Assembly: GCA_916048095.2 (NCBI GenBank)
Contig: OU696578.1
Span: forward strand, 8,165,545-8,229,544
Direction of reading: 5' to 3'
Length of the DNA stretch: 64,000 nt
Origin: Sacculina carcini
Taxonomy: Eukaryota; Arthropoda; Thecostraca; Sacculinidae
Shown: in pieces, positions 1-10,120 of the stretch
Numbering within the stretch: position 1 is the first letter of the stretch
How the letters are laid out: the number at the start of each line of letters is the position of its first letter
Made by a program: the position numbers and the translations under genes
Notes under the pieces: generated by a model
The model's database searches: none
Told to the model about the DNA's origin: nothing
What the model saw: only the letters and a program-made list of their open reading frames with translations

Positions 1-420
1 CATACATACACACATTCATACACACATTCATACACACATTCATTCACACATTCATACATTCACACATTCATACATACACACATTCATACATACATTCATA
101 CATACACACATCCATGCATACACACATTCACACATACGCACATACATTCACACATTCATACATTCACACATTCATACATACACACATGGATTCACACATT
201 CATATATACACACATTCATACATTCACACATTCATATACACACACATACACACACACACATTCATACACACATTCATACATACACACATACATACATTCA
301 TACATACACACATACATACATACACACATTCATTCACACATTCATTCACACATTCACATTCATGCATACACACATACACATACATACGCTACCCTAGTAA
401 GTTAGTGAGTGTGTATGAGT
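1..420. repeat. CA-rich minisatellite (CATACACACATTCA-like)
   Basis: Degenerate tandem repeat of CACATTCATACATACA-like units, open at the left window edge. It passes at about 420 into a short GT tract (418-459). The open frames across it encode only His-Thr repeats and are not genes. It lies in the GCDH intron or beyond, and 460-629 is unique sequence without a recognisable exon. Confidence 0.9.
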
Positions 421-629
421 GAGTGTGTGTATGTGTGTATGTGTGTGTGTGTGTGCGTGGACGCATGGAACGGCTTGAATGCATAAATAGTGAGTGAAGT
501 GAGAGTGTATTGGGAAATACAAAGAGAGGTTGGATAAAGCTGGATTTTAACAAGGAGACAGGACAGTTCGAGCTTAGCTCATGTCCTGTAGCCACAAATA
601 TGTGAGGACAAATATATACACACACATAC

Positions 630-1505
630 TAATGTGGTAAAGCTGCTATTGGTAACTGGTAAGTGGTAATGCTGATGGTAACAAAATTGGTACAAACTGG
701 TAACATTGGTGGTAAAAAGTGGTAAATAGTGATAAAACTCATAGCAATGGTGATATAAATGGTAATTAAAGCGGTAAAGAATTGGTAAATGAAGTGGTAA
801 AACGGTGGTAGCATTGGTGGTAACTAAAGTGGTAAAAACTGGTAACATTGGTGGTAAATAGTGATAAAACTCGTAACAATTGTGATAAAAATGGCAATTA
901 AAGCGGTAAAGAATTGGTAAATAAAGTGGTAAAACGGTGGTAGCATTGGTGGTAACTAGAGTGGTAACATTGGTGGTAAAAAGTGGTAAATAGTGCTAAA
1001 ACTCATAGCAATGGTGATAAAAATGGCAATTAAAGCGGTAAATAATTGGTAAATAAAGTGGTAAAACGGTGGTAGCATTGGTGGTAACTAAAGTGGTAAC
1101 ATTGGTGGTAAAAAGTGGTAAATAGTGCAAAAACTCATAGCAATGGTGATAAAAATGCTAACTAAAGCGGTAAAGAATTGGTAAATAAAGTGGTAAAACG
1201 GTGGTAGCATTGGTGGTAACTAGAGTGGTTAAAACTGGTAACATTGGTGGTAAAAAGTGGTAAATAGTGCTAAAACTCGTAGCAATGGTGATAAAAATGG
1301 TAACTAAAGCGGTAAAGAATTGGTAAATAAAGTGGTAAAACGGTGGTAGCATTGGTGGTAACTAGAGTGGTTAAAACTGGTAACATTGGTGTTAAATAGT
1401 GATAAAACTCGTAGCAATGGTGATATAAATGGTAACTAAAGCGGTAAAGAATTGATAAATAGTGGTAAAACGGTGGTAGCATTGGTGGTAAATAAAGTGG
1501 TAACA
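630..1505. repeat. 132-bp minisatellite built from GGTAA motifs
   Basis: About six tandem copies of a roughly 132-bp unit. The landmark GTGGTAAAACGG recurs at 794, 926, 1058, 1190, 1332 and 1462, so spacing is 132, 132, 132, 142 and 130. Internally the unit is made of shorter GGTAA/GGTGGTAA modules, implying growth at two scales. It lies in the GCDH intron directly downstream (minus sense) of the exon ending at 1513. The long Tyr/Leu/Pro-rich frames through it are repeat artefacts. Confidence 0.93.
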
Positions 1506-1512
1506 TCCGCAC

Positions 1513-2571
1513 CTGTAGGCGCTGTCGACTCGCTCCACCTCCCTGGCTATGAGGCCGTATGTGACTGAAGACACGCCACTACAGCCATAACCATGTATTG
1601 TGGCACCCAGCATGCCCAGCGCGCCCATCTCACGTATTATTTCACGATCAAACACTGTAGAGAGGCAAATAGCATATCGGCTAAGCTTTGGTTCTTTTAT
1701 ATTATTATTATTATTATTGATAATTAGTATTATTATTAATTGCAGGTAGACCCAGACTTGACGCTAAATGTGTAAGGATTCAAGAATATTAGATTGAGAA
1801 AATTTGATTTAACGAATTTCTTCCAGTCCCTCGCCTCCTGCAAAGGTAGCACATTACATTAGAACGCTAAACCTAACCTAACCTAAAATCTATGAAAAAT
1901 ATAGAAACGTTTGTGTGCATTTTTTAAGCGTTTTTTTATAAATTAGCGTTTTTAATGTTCTTGAATCCTTACACATCTAGCCTAGACCGTAAATCCAATA
2001 GCATGGGGGAAGAGTGCAAGTGCACTATTACCACCCTGCTGCGGTGGTCCCATGTAATTTTGGAAGAGTCCAAAAGATGTACAGAGAAGAAGACAGTTAG
2101 AAAAGTAAACGTTTTAGTCAGAAAGATGAAAACTAAAGAAGAATAAAAAGAAACTTCCGAAACCGAAATTCCCATTTTCTCCCGCACTCTCCCATACAAG
2201 CCCACACAAATTCGAAATTCCTTGTTTAATCGATAAATTCAAGACAGTTAGAATTACACTACATTTAAATCAATAACTCTCGTGATAAAAATCACAACGG
2301 CACTTGGCAATAATTACAATAATTGTCATTGCAATAATTGCAATAATTGCAATTGCAATAATTGCAACAACAAAAATAAACCCAGATTCAGCCGTAGAAA
2401 TGACTTGAACAGCACCTGCATTCCTGTTGGCCATCACAATACGCGGCATTAGTTTGTGCTGACAATACTGGCGCACCGAGTCGCGAACCTGACGCTCGTC
2501 CGGCGTGAGAAAGTGGTCAATATTGAGCGGGTCGCGCCAGTCAAATGATACGCCACTGTCCGACCCACACA
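1513..2571 (-). CDS. GCDH: Glutaryl-CoA dehydrogenase, two 5' exons (partial gene)
   Basis: Mitochondrial FAD-dependent acyl-CoA dehydrogenase family member that oxidatively decarboxylates glutaryl-CoA to crotonyl-CoA in Lys/Trp breakdown. Two exons are visible: 2571-2416 (contains [31 protein letters not shown]) and 1654-1513 (contains [39 protein letters not shown]). These match the start of the mature human enzyme closely from memory. Junctions are phase-consistent: the first exon ends GCAG/GTGCTG with one spare base and the second opens after CTACAG. The second exon ends TACAG/GTGCGG, splitting the Arg of the GYR motif. The catalytic core and remaining exons lie left of the window. Acceptor of the 2571 exon sits in a (TG)n tract. 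A possible first exon is listed separately. Confidence 0.93.
1769..1975. mobile_element. MITE-like element with 18-bp perfect terminal inverted repeats
   Basis: 207 bp bounded by TGTGTAAGGATTCAAGAA (1769-1786) and its exact reverse complement (1958-1975). The interior is AT-rich with no coding capacity and includes a short ACCTA run at 1869-1884. It is inserted just upstream of a dispersed repeat that also occurs near 42.7 and 46.2 kb. No clear TA or 8-bp target duplication is visible, so the superfamily is open. Confidence 0.7.
1979..2145 (+). repeat. Dispersed repeat family C, copy 1
   Basis: Contains AGCATGGGGGAAGAG, then CTATTACCACCCTGCTGCGG and a GATGTACAGAGA stretch, followed by AAAGTAAAC and CAGAAAGAT. 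The same order of blocks is seen at 42660-42855 and 46195-46380, with fragments at about 13020-13060 and 19140-19200. No coding frame is shared among copies. It may be a SINE or the 3' end of a LINE, but ends are not defined here. Confidence 0.65.
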
Positions 2572-2854
2572 CTGACACACACACACACAAAATACATATA
2601 TCTACAAACACATACACTTACAAACATATTTTATTAACGTTATGTAATAATGTAGTATATTAAGTGTTTTGTCATTTACATGGTGGATTTTGTATTAGCC
2701 TTTTGTATTAAAGTAGTCTTTTTTACATTCATATAGTACATTTTGTATTAATGCAACTTGTGTTAATACAGTGTATTATTTATTAATGTAGCTTGTATTG
2801 AAGTAGTGTTGATTAATCGCGCACAATGCGTGCAGCGAAAGATGACGCAGCTAC

Positions 2855-2945
2855 GAGAAGCGTATTCCACCTGAAGAGGTTGATAAACCGCGACAGCAAG
2901 CTTGCATAAAAGCCGAGCATTTCTGCGCTGTTGAACACGAAACAT
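2855..2945 (-). CDS. GCDH: Possible first exon of GCDH (mitochondrial leader)
   Basis: An ATG at 2945 opens a frame starting MFRVQQRRNARLLCKLAV, rich in Arg and hydrophobics with no acid for 26 residues, as expected of a mitochondrial targeting peptide. GCDH needs a leader ahead of the exon at 2571, which requires a donor leaving one base. A GT donor (GTAGCT) after base 2855 would satisfy this phase. The donor is weak and leaders are not conserved, so this is an inference from position, composition and phase only. Confidence 0.33.
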
Positions 2946-3031
2946 TGCGGCAAACGCCGCGTACCAAAGACATGTTCAAATCTGAAACCATCACAGGTTC
3001 GGTGTCGGTCAAGGTCAAGTATAGTGTAGCA

Positions 3032-3265
3032 CAGTGGTTCCTAACCTGTGGGGAATGGAAGAGTTGCCAAGTGGGAAGCTAAAGGTCGGACAGAACAGGA
3101 CAAATATGTGTTTCTATCAAATCGAATTCGTTTATTTTTGTTTCTAATGACATATTTACCTTTACTTTGGTGCAGCAACTGAATTATTTGAATTTAACAG
3201 CGCTGTTGTGGAAGATATGGTTCCTTAAGAAGTGGGGAATCAGACAAAAAGGTTAAGAACCAATA
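3032..3265 (+). mobile_element. hAT-type MITE, family D, copy 1
   Basis: Begins CAGTGGTTCCTAACC and ends with GGTTAAGAACCAATA. It is flanked by a near-identical 8-bp duplication, GTGTAGCA before (3024-3031) and GTATAGCA after (3266-3273), the hallmark of hAT insertion. A second copy of the same family in opposite orientation is at 13835-14069; both contain CAAGTGGGAAGCTAAAGG and CGGACAGAACAGGAC or their complements. Non-coding. Confidence 0.75.
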
Positions 3266-4505
3266 GTATAGCAACTAAAAGGTATCGGCAATAACTCCCT
3301 TGCAAAGAGAAAGCTATCAGGTGAACAATAACAGAAGTAAAAATGAAAGAAAATTCAGAAATAGAAAATCCTACTAGAGGAATCAGTAAACCTTTTTAAA
3401 TACCTCCGTAGGCACAAACACATAGAAAAGCTCAAATGCGCTGGGACTGTCTACAAACAAATAAACAATCTGACATTACGTAATCTCAAGAACATATATG
3501 ATTTGTTCGAAAAATTATTAGCGCAACATTATATCAACTTACTTGATATTAAAACTAAAATTTTAAACCTCCTAAATGAATTTATGGTGGGTTTCACCCT
3601 CACACCCTCTCATACACGTATTCTTTCGCTTTTTCTCACCGACCCTCAACTATTTTCGGCCTATTTAATTACAACACACATACCTGAATGAAAAGTATTT
3701 TGCATAAAGTTATAATTTTGCATATATCTATCATTTTTTACAATTTTAATTTATTGAATTGAATTTAATTTGAATTGTTATTTTTGCCAAGCTGATTTTG
3801 ATGATGATATACCCAATGAACTGAACTCAGCAAAATTATCGAGGGGTACAATTGCATATTCATACCCCCAGCCAATTTGTCGGGGGTATATATACCCCCA
3901 TATCCCCATTGTCGACGACCAAGCCGTAAACAGCCGAACAACACATACAACATACACACACCTGCACAATAGCTATTGAATTGACCAAGTTATTAGGAAA
4001 TGATGAAAATTCCGCCGGTAGATGACAGGGCAAACTTGGTACATATGTATAGCTCTGATGTGTTGTTCACTATGTACATCATATGTACATATTGTACACT
4101 ATGTACATATTGTGCTTGTATGTTAAACTTTGTCATTATGTTTACAATCTGTTGTTCTCTATATTGTAACTTTAGCAAAATAATAAAAATAGAAAATATA
4201 TATATGTTATATTTATATTATTTTCTATTCTAAATAAAATAGTTTTAATTTTTCATTCTGAAAGCCAGATGTGTATAAGCATAATAAGGGTGAGTATATT
4301 GTTAGGCTTGCATCGCATTCACATTAGAATATCGGTTTATCTGTTCATTTGTGTACGATTATTCGGGAATACTTACATTTCCATCAAAAGGTTCTGTTGT
4401 ATAATCGTACATGGTCATTCCTTCAGAAATAGTATTTCACAGGGATACCTGGTCGCTCTCCAATCAAATATTTATGATCTCCACTTTTTGGTCCACCCTC
4501 TATCT
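3266..4505. other. AT-rich intergenic stretch with a C-rich repeat fragment (family H)
   Basis: No gene is seen. A block at about 3770-3930 contains GAACTGAACTCAGCAAAATT, CATATTCATACCCCCAGCC and TATACCCCCATATCCCC. Its reverse complement is recognisable at about 46720-46890, so it is a dispersed element. The rest is low-complexity AT-rich sequence. Confidence 0.55.
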
Positions 4506-4780
4506 CAGTGGTTCCCAACCTTTTCTAGTTTGTGGCACCATTGACAAGCATTTCAAAAATTCCCGGCACCCTTATAAGGAAATACATATTTAAAATCTCC
4601 GTTGTCTTTATAATCATTTTTCATTTTGACATTTTGCATCGGTGTAACAACACCTTATACATAGATATGACAATTTTCTATACACTGATCCTGCTATTAC
4701 AAAAAAACGGTATTATAATACAAAATTTAAATTTTTCCCTCTGAATTTCGGCGACATCCTCAAAAGATCTCGCGGAACTT
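4506..4780 (+). mobile_element. hAT-type MITE, family B, 3'-truncated copy
   Basis: Starts CAGTGGTTCCCAACC and follows the complete copy at 39861-40168 block for block (CTTATAAGGAAATACATA, CACTGATCCTGCTATTAC, CATCCTCAAAAGAT). It loses the right terminus at about 4780. Non-coding. Confidence 0.75.
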
Positions 4781-4837
4781 TCCGGTACAATTATCCGACC
4801 AGACCGACGCTTTTTCCTCAACAGCTGCTTGCATGGC

Positions 4838-5118
4838 CAGTAATTGGCCTCGTGTGACCACTCGACTCAGCCAATCGTTGTCCAAGGCATTAAGTGGCCG
4901 CGCCAGGAATTTCCGGTTGGGGGGCTAGGGAAATTGATGCGAGGGCTTGGCGAAACGACACTCGAAATTTTCATGGTCATGATTTTTCAGGGGGATGTGG
5001 GATTTGGTACATTTGGGGGGCTTCAGTCCCTTAGCACCGCACTGTCACCTTCTTAGCACCGCCACTGAAGCCAATACTACAATACAGTTCTTCCCCATAA
5101 TTGGACACACGAGGCCAA
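4838..5118. mobile_element. Inverted-repeat element with a nested family A MITE
   Basis: AATTGGCCTCGTGTG at about 4842 is repeated inverted as CACACGAGGCCAATT at about 5104, marking the ends of an outer element. Inside it, 4892-5066 is a copy of MITE family A: AGTGGCCGCGCCAGGA at the left, AGCACCGCCACTG at the right, with GGGCTTGGCGAAAC and ACACTCGAAA inside. A transposon within a transposon explains the stretch; nothing codes. Confidence 0.6.
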
Positions 5119-5609
5119 TTATTGGCCAAGCCAATTATAGCTATTCTGTGTCAGTGTGAGGTTTGTTTCACCGTGATGTGATGGGTGTTTTCATGAATGG
5201 TTGGTCCTTATAGCATCTAGATTGTCACAATATATTTGACTTGATGAAATATGTTTGTAGTCTGAATTTTTTGTGTATTGGATTTTTTAAACAAGAAATA
5301 ATGCTATGTGATTGTAGTTAATCAAAGTTGAAAAGCGAAAATTGAACAGTAATTCAGTGAAATATATGAATCTATATTTCAAAGACTTGAAGTCACATTA
5401 TAGTATTTTATCTAGTGAAATACTCATGTCAAATAGATGTATATCATATATTTCTACCGAATTGATATAGATTCTGGGTATAAAAAACGCAACAAATTTA
5501 TTTCTTGTAAATACAACACAAAATAGAGGACATTCTATGCACAAATATATTTAGCCAAACAAATCAAACAAAAACACAAAAAAACAAAAAACAAAAAGAG
5601 TCTTATCAA
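5119..5609. other. AT-rich intergenic stretch, nothing recognised
   Basis: AT-rich sequence without open frames, inverted repeats or known repeat blocks that could be identified by eye. It ends in an A-rich run (5560-5600) just outside the left arm of the inverted duplication. Confidence 0.5.
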
Positions 5610-6440
5610 CAGTGTTATATAACACTGTTTTTACCGAAAAAATAAAGAGCTGAATTCTGCTAGAACTCAGCCAGTTAACTGCCTAAACAGAACAAAGACA
5701 ATTCACATTGTTTCATGACCTTCTTGATCATCATTCGTTTCTGCTTTATCATCATGATCATCTTCATCATCTGATCCTTCATCATCTGACTCGTCATCTG
5801 ATTCCTCGTCATCCTCATCGGATTCGTCATCTGAGTCTTCGTCATCATCATCACCTTCTTCTCCATGATCGCCGACGTCTTCGAGGTGAGAAGAGACGGA
5901 TCGAGTGATGGGTGCGTGGTTGCGGCGAATTCTTGATACGGCAGCGGCTGCAGTGTTCGTACTCGACACTATCGCCTTGAGAACGTTATTGACGCCAACC
6001 TCAAAACGACGTATTTCTTCAGCTATTTCTCGCTTGCGTTGCATCACCTTGTCAATGACGGCAGTCAACGTGGCCTCGACTCTCTTGGTCAGCTTCACCA
6101 GATCGGGTCCAGTTGGATCAACTTCGACAGGGGCGGATGTGCTCGGCAATTCACCATCTTCCTTGAGAACCTCTCCGACCACCGGAACTGGATCTTCCTC
6201 GGACACCAAACCAGAACTATCCACTGTTGATCTTTCCAAATAAAAAATAATGCTAAAACTCAGAACCAGTATTGAAAATGTCCTCAAACTCATTGTGGTT
6301 AAATATTAAATTGGTACTGGTTCAATGGAAAACAAAACTTCATGTAGTCATTACACACGGTAATTACGCGTGAACGCTACGCAAAAAAAAAGATTTATTC
6401 TCTTAATATTCACGTGATTTTCATTCACTGCGACTTTCAA
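5610..6440 (-). repeat. Left arm of a large inverted duplication
   Basis: Read on the minus strand, this arm matches 10840-11680 read on the plus strand, covering 5' flank, whole gene and 3' flank. Homology extends past the stop codon through TTTAGGCAGTT and CTGGCTGAGTTCTAG to CAGTGTTATATAACA, and upstream through CCATTGAACCAGTACCAAT and CGTTCACGCGTAATT to CACGTGAATATT. The arms fade out beyond these points. About 4.4 kb separates the arms. Confidence 0.88.
5703..6293 (-). CDS. Secreted acidic protein, copy 1 (unknown family)
   Basis: Single-exon 196-residue protein, not recognised. Residues 1-19 (MSLRTFSILVLSFSIIFYL) look like a signal peptide. A Pro/Ser/Val-rich segment follows, then an amphipathic helix at about 64-110 with alternating charged and hydrophobic residues (VKLTKRVEATL, KREIAEEIRRFEVGV). 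RIRR at 121-124 is a furin-type processing site. The tail from about 139 is almost entirely Asp, Glu and Ser with SDDE repeats, which could bind divalent cations. The paralogue at 10996-11586 has the same length and differs at about eight positions. Start chosen because both copies share homology from this Met. Possible roles such as extracellular matrix, mineral or mucus protein are speculation. Confidence 0.8.
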   Translation of the reverse strand: MSLRTFSILVLSFSIIFYLERSTVDSSGLVSEEDPVPVVGEVLKEDGELPSTSAPVEVDPTGPDLVKLTKRVEATLTAVIDKVMQRKREIAEEIRRFEVGVNNVLKAIVSSTNTAAAAVSRIRRNHAPITRSVSSHLEDVGDHGEEGDDDDEDSDDESDEDDEESDDESDDEGSDDEDDHDDKAETNDDQEGHETM

Positions 6441-7085
6441 TCATAGATTTGGCAAATTGAAATAAAGCTGCCAAATCACGGGATTGTGATTTTCAATAAC
6501 AATTAGAGATTTTCAATTCAACTGCTTAACCCTTTTTTCATTCTCCCACGAATAATTTCGCCACATACTTACCACATTTAATAAATAACTTAACTTAAAT
6601 CTTACCCGCTTAATTTTTTGAGTGGATGCTTTTCTGATATTAATTCATCAAATAATAATATTTTTTGCGTTGATGAATTTCTTTTAATTATAATGAGGAA
6701 TTGGAAAATGCAAATAACTCTACTTACGGAAAATGTTTTTATCAACTTTAGGGTTCATAAATACGCAAATTTGTATATATATACTATTATAATGACGAAA
6801 AAAATTATATTTATATACGATTATATTTACGTAAATTCACAAACAAAATTATATCATCGATGCGCAAGGAAACAAAATGGAATTCAACCGCATGCACACA
6901 CAAACACAAACGCACATACACACACACATACATACAAACACACACACAAACACACTCAAACACACTCAAATACATACAAACACACAAACACACAAACAAA
7001 AACACACACTCAAACACAAACACTTATACACAAACACACACACACACACATATTTGAGTTCGTTTACTCAATCTTTTCCCAGCTC
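6441..7085. other. AT-rich spacer with CA-rich repeat
   Basis: AT-rich sequence to about 6885, then a degenerate (CACAAA/CACACT)n tract at 6893-7053. Open frames here encode His/Thr repeats only. No gene recognised. Confidence 0.7.
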
Positions 7086-7375
7086 CAGCGGCGGCGCCAG
7101 GATTTTTTCGATGGGGAGCTAAGGAAAAAGTTGAGGGGGCTTGGCGAAGCATGAAGAGCTACACTCGAACGCTGACTACATGATAAAATTATATGGAACT
7201 GGGGCACACTGATTCAGTCCTCGAACTTGAAACATAATTACAGGACTTCATTTAGAGTGGCAAGAAATTTTAATGTCCATGATCATGATTTTTTTGGGGG
7301 AGGACTTAGGGGGGCTTGACATATTTTTGGGGAGGCTCCAGCTCACCCAAGCCCCCCCCCTTGGTGCCGCCATTG
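7086..7375 (+). mobile_element. hAT-type MITE, family A, full-length copy
   Basis: Left end CAGCGGCGGCGCCAGGA, right end TTGGTGCCGCCATTG, inverted to each other. It is flanked by CCCAGCTC (7078-7085) and CCGAGCTC (7376-7383), an 8-bp target duplication with one mismatch. Internal blocks GGGGCTTGGCG and ACACTCGAA recur in other copies. Non-coding, 290 bp. Confidence 0.8.
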
Positions 7376-7684
7376 CCGAGCTCAAAATTAAAAATTTCTC
7401 GTTGCCAATGCATTTCCATTTCAATCAACTGTTTTTGATCAATTCAAGACGCACGACCATTCGACATGGAAAATTTCTCTCTTTTTCCAATGTCATTTCT
7501 CCAATTTTCAATTCTTCAACATTGTTTTAAATCGGCTAGGAAACATGGGCGCGTCCAGTAGATGAAAAGGGTAGGCTGATATGGGATTGATTAGTTGCTG
7601 CTGGTCACGATTGATTGTCAAAAACTCTATTCTAGACCTTCCCCCCCAAATACGCCCAAACCGAACTGTCTGAGCTCGCCATTG

Positions 7685-7878
7685 CAGTGGCGGCGCCAGG
7701 ACTATCCAGCAGGGAGCTAAGGAAAAAGAGGGGCTAAGGAGAAAGATGTGGTGCTTGGCAAAACATGAGGAACAACAATCGAAATATTGATAATCAGGAT
7801 TCTTGAGGGGTCAGGGGATTGGGCCCATTTTTGAAGGGACTTCAGCTCCCTTCAAGTTCCCTCTTGACGCCGCCACTG
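7685..7878 (+). mobile_element. hAT-type MITE, family A, second copy
   Basis: Starts CAGTGGCGGCGCCAGGA and ends GACGCCGCCACTG. Internal AGGAAAAAGAGGGGCTAAGG and GGCAAAACATGAGGAACA are shared with the copy at 35030-35233. Flanks CGCCATTG and CGCCAATC agree at 6 of 8 bases. Confidence 0.75.
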
Positions 7879-7917
7879 CGCCAATCTCCTTCAATTTCCA
7901 TCTCCAGTACTCTAGCC

Positions 7918-8225
7918 CAGTGCTTCTCAAACTATCTGATGTGGCGGACCGGCAGTTTTTTTTCAATGTGTCAGGGACCGGCAAGTGAAGCAATATTCAG
8001 TAAATAGTAATAGTAATATTCATATATTAGTAATAATAGTAGAATAATAGTAATATTCATATATACAGGAAAAATATAATGAATACATAATAAAAGTAAG
8101 TTGACATTTCACCGTGGCATGGAGTTTGACTACTGTTTCTTTCTTTTCTGGAAAATCTCCACGTACCGGTAGACGATGGCTCGCGTACCGTCACCGGTAC
8201 GCGTACCACACTTTGAGTAGCACTG
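7918..8225 (+). mobile_element. hAT-type MITE, family F
   Basis: Left terminus CAGTGCTTCTCAAACT and right terminus ACTTTGAGTAGCACTG form an imperfect inverted repeat. Flanking 8-mers CTCTAGCC (7910-7917) and CTCCAGCC (8226-8233) differ at one base, a clear hAT-type target duplication. Non-coding. It begins 40 bp after the family A element at 7685-7878. Confidence 0.78.
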
Positions 8226-8584
8226 CTCCAGCCAATGTCGGGAGCTAGCTGCAAGGGACTGTACGCTTAAGCGCGTGGTAACTGCTAGAAAGGCTATGAA
8301 ATTAGGAGTTTTTGTCTTTTTTGAATAATTCAGTTTTGCCTTCAATCAGTGAGATGTTACCTGGTGCCGTTTAGAATATTTCTCAAAATTTAGATTGATA
8401 ATATTTTTCTGTTATTTTAGTCGTAATACTTGTGAGATATTTTTATTTCAGTGCACAGTTAAATCCACACCTCTCCATCAGATGTGATCATTTTTGTTAT
8501 ATTGGCAATATGTTCTATGTTCTATGTCCTAGAAATAATTCAAATTCAGTGGGTCGAAAACCGTAGAATATGCAAGTATGTATA

Positions 8585-10120
8585 TTAAGGTCTATTGATC
8601 ACTTTTGACACCAGCAGATCGTCCCAGAAGATGTGATTCACTTTCAAGAACAGCTGCAGATCGAGACTGTGACAAGTGGCAAGATGTTGGAAGTCGTTCA
8701 AGAGCGAGTCGCCAAGCTGCCGTTGAAGAATCTGAGAGGAAGCCAGAAGAAATCGACAGTCCATAAACTGCTGGGGCAAGGAGGCACTGATCCGCCGCTT
8801 TTTCAGGCACATTGAAGCAAAATCGTCGCTGTTTTCGGGCGAGGATTGTTGTGGCGATGCAGCGACAATCTTGAGGTGCCGGAGAGCGGTCTCTTGGTCG
8901 GCATTTAGTGCGGACTGCTGGAGAAGTTTGACAACGCCGTCTTCGAAGTTCTCACTTTGCACAATGTTGGCCGAAGAGCCGAGAAAACTTTCAAAATTCT
9001 CGTCCGGATACAAAGCGATCAACTCGTCGAAAAGGAGGCGTACATCACACAAATCCGTACCTTCTTTCTGGACAGCGGACGCAACGGAGCGAAACTTTCT
9101 CAGACTTTCCGCTAGACTGCACAGAAGTCCATGGTCTTTAGCGGACAGCAAGTAGTCGCCCATTAAGGGATCATCTTGAAACACTACCAGGTCTGGTTGA
9201 AGCTGAAAGTACCTCTCAACGATATCGCACGTGGTCAACCATTGATCTTTGCTGCGCTGCACGGGAAGAAGTGGAGATCTCTCGCGCAACTGCGCCGCCA
9301 ACGGCACCGACCTCAATCTGCCCATTAGAGCATTGACTTTCTCCAGTAGGGCGCTCTCCTTGCCAATAAACGCGTCCACCGCCAGACTAAGACGCTGCAT
9401 CGCACAACCAATGAGCGGGATCGAGCTTAGGTCGGCCAACAGCGAGCTCGCTTGTGAATGCTCGCACGTAATCGATACCACATCCTCCAGACTCCTGTTG
9501 TTAACCGCCAGTACATGTCGAATGAAAGCCGCGTGGTTGACGGACGTCTGGGAAGGGTCACAATGCAGCGGGGAGAAACCCAGCAGCACGGTGCGATGTC
9601 CAAATCGGTTGTTGTGCGGGTAGGAGGCGAAAAGAGCACAATAGTCGACGCCTGCCCGATTCCAGCCATCCAGGACCAGCGAGAATCTGTCCGGGATCTC
9701 ACACGATATGCGACTTTCGACATCTGCGACCAATTTCTCCATGTGCCTCCTCAGCAAATCACCAGTGACAACCTCCAGTCTGGTGTGCTTGCGCGTCAGT
9801 GTGTCTTCGACGAATGAAAACGGCTTCAGGCCGCAGCACACCCACTCGATCCAGCCACACGTTGAGGCCAGTGTAGTGCGACTGACGATGTTAGCAGTCG
9901 TGCCATTGCTGGCGAAGTTGCACAGTTGCACATTTTGATAGGCGTCGAGCGCTAGGGATGTGTACTCGGCATGCTGGCTCTTGATGTGGTTCATCAGGTT
10001 GGTCCAGCCAGTGCCTCGCTTCTGTGTGAGCATCTTGCCGCATTTGCACACCCACATACTCGGATCGTACTCGCATTGGTCGAAGAACTTGCGCGCAATC
10101 GGCTCATTTTCCGACGGCAT
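8585..10120 (-). CDS. hAT-transposase-derived protein with BED-type finger, probably domesticated
   Basis: Intact 511-residue single-exon frame. Residues 18-52 form a BED-like zinc finger (C25-x-C27, H45, H50; note CxC instead of CxxC). Residues 146-157 (FSLVLDGWNRAG) match the DGW motif that carries the first catalytic Asp of hAT transposases (D151). The second motif, normally a GDN-type Asp ahead of PLxGCAxHRLNLA, reads TCEHSQASSL then IPLIGCAMQRLSLA at about 235-247, so Asp is replaced and His is Gln. The C-terminus (LFLKVNHIFWDDL) resembles the end of the hAT dimerisation domain, but the usual SER-x-FS motif is changed. No terminal inverted repeats were found around it. It is more GC-rich than its surroundings and lies between the two arms of the inverted duplication. 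Domestication is inferred; an immobile decaying transposon with an intact frame is the alternative. Confidence 0.78.
   Translation of the reverse strand: MPSENEPIARKFFDQCEYDPSMWVCKCGKMLTQKRGTGWTNLMNHIKSQHAEYTSLALDAYQNVQLCNFASNGTTANIVSRTTLASTCGWIEWVCCGLKPFSFVEDTLTRKHTRLEVVTGDLLRRHMEKLVADVESRISCEIPDRFSLVLDGWNRAGVDYCALFASYPHNNRFGHRTVLLGFSPLHCDPSQTSVNHAAFIRHVLAVNNRSLEDVVSITCEHSQASSLLADLSSIPLIGCAMQRLSLAVDAFIGKESALLEKVNALMGRLRSVPLAAQLRERSPLLPVQRSKDQWLTTCDIVERYFQLQPDLVVFQDDPLMGDYLLSAKDHGLLCSLAESLRKFRSVASAVQKEGTDLCDVRLLFDELIALYPDENFESFLGSSANIVQSENFEDGVVKLLQQSALNADQETALRHLKIVAASPQQSSPENSDDFASMCLKKRRISASLPQQFMDCRFLLASSQILQRQLGDSLLNDFQHLATCHSLDLQLFLKVNHIFWDDLLVSKVINRP

Noticed and set aside
1869-1884. 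Telomere-like ACCTA repeats
   Set aside because: Only about three units, inside a small MITE; no extended array.
5708-5908. His/Leu/Arg-rich frame on the plus strand opposite the acidic tail
   Set aside because: It is the complement of the Asp/Glu codon repeats of the real minus-strand gene; the same shadow appears at the other copy.
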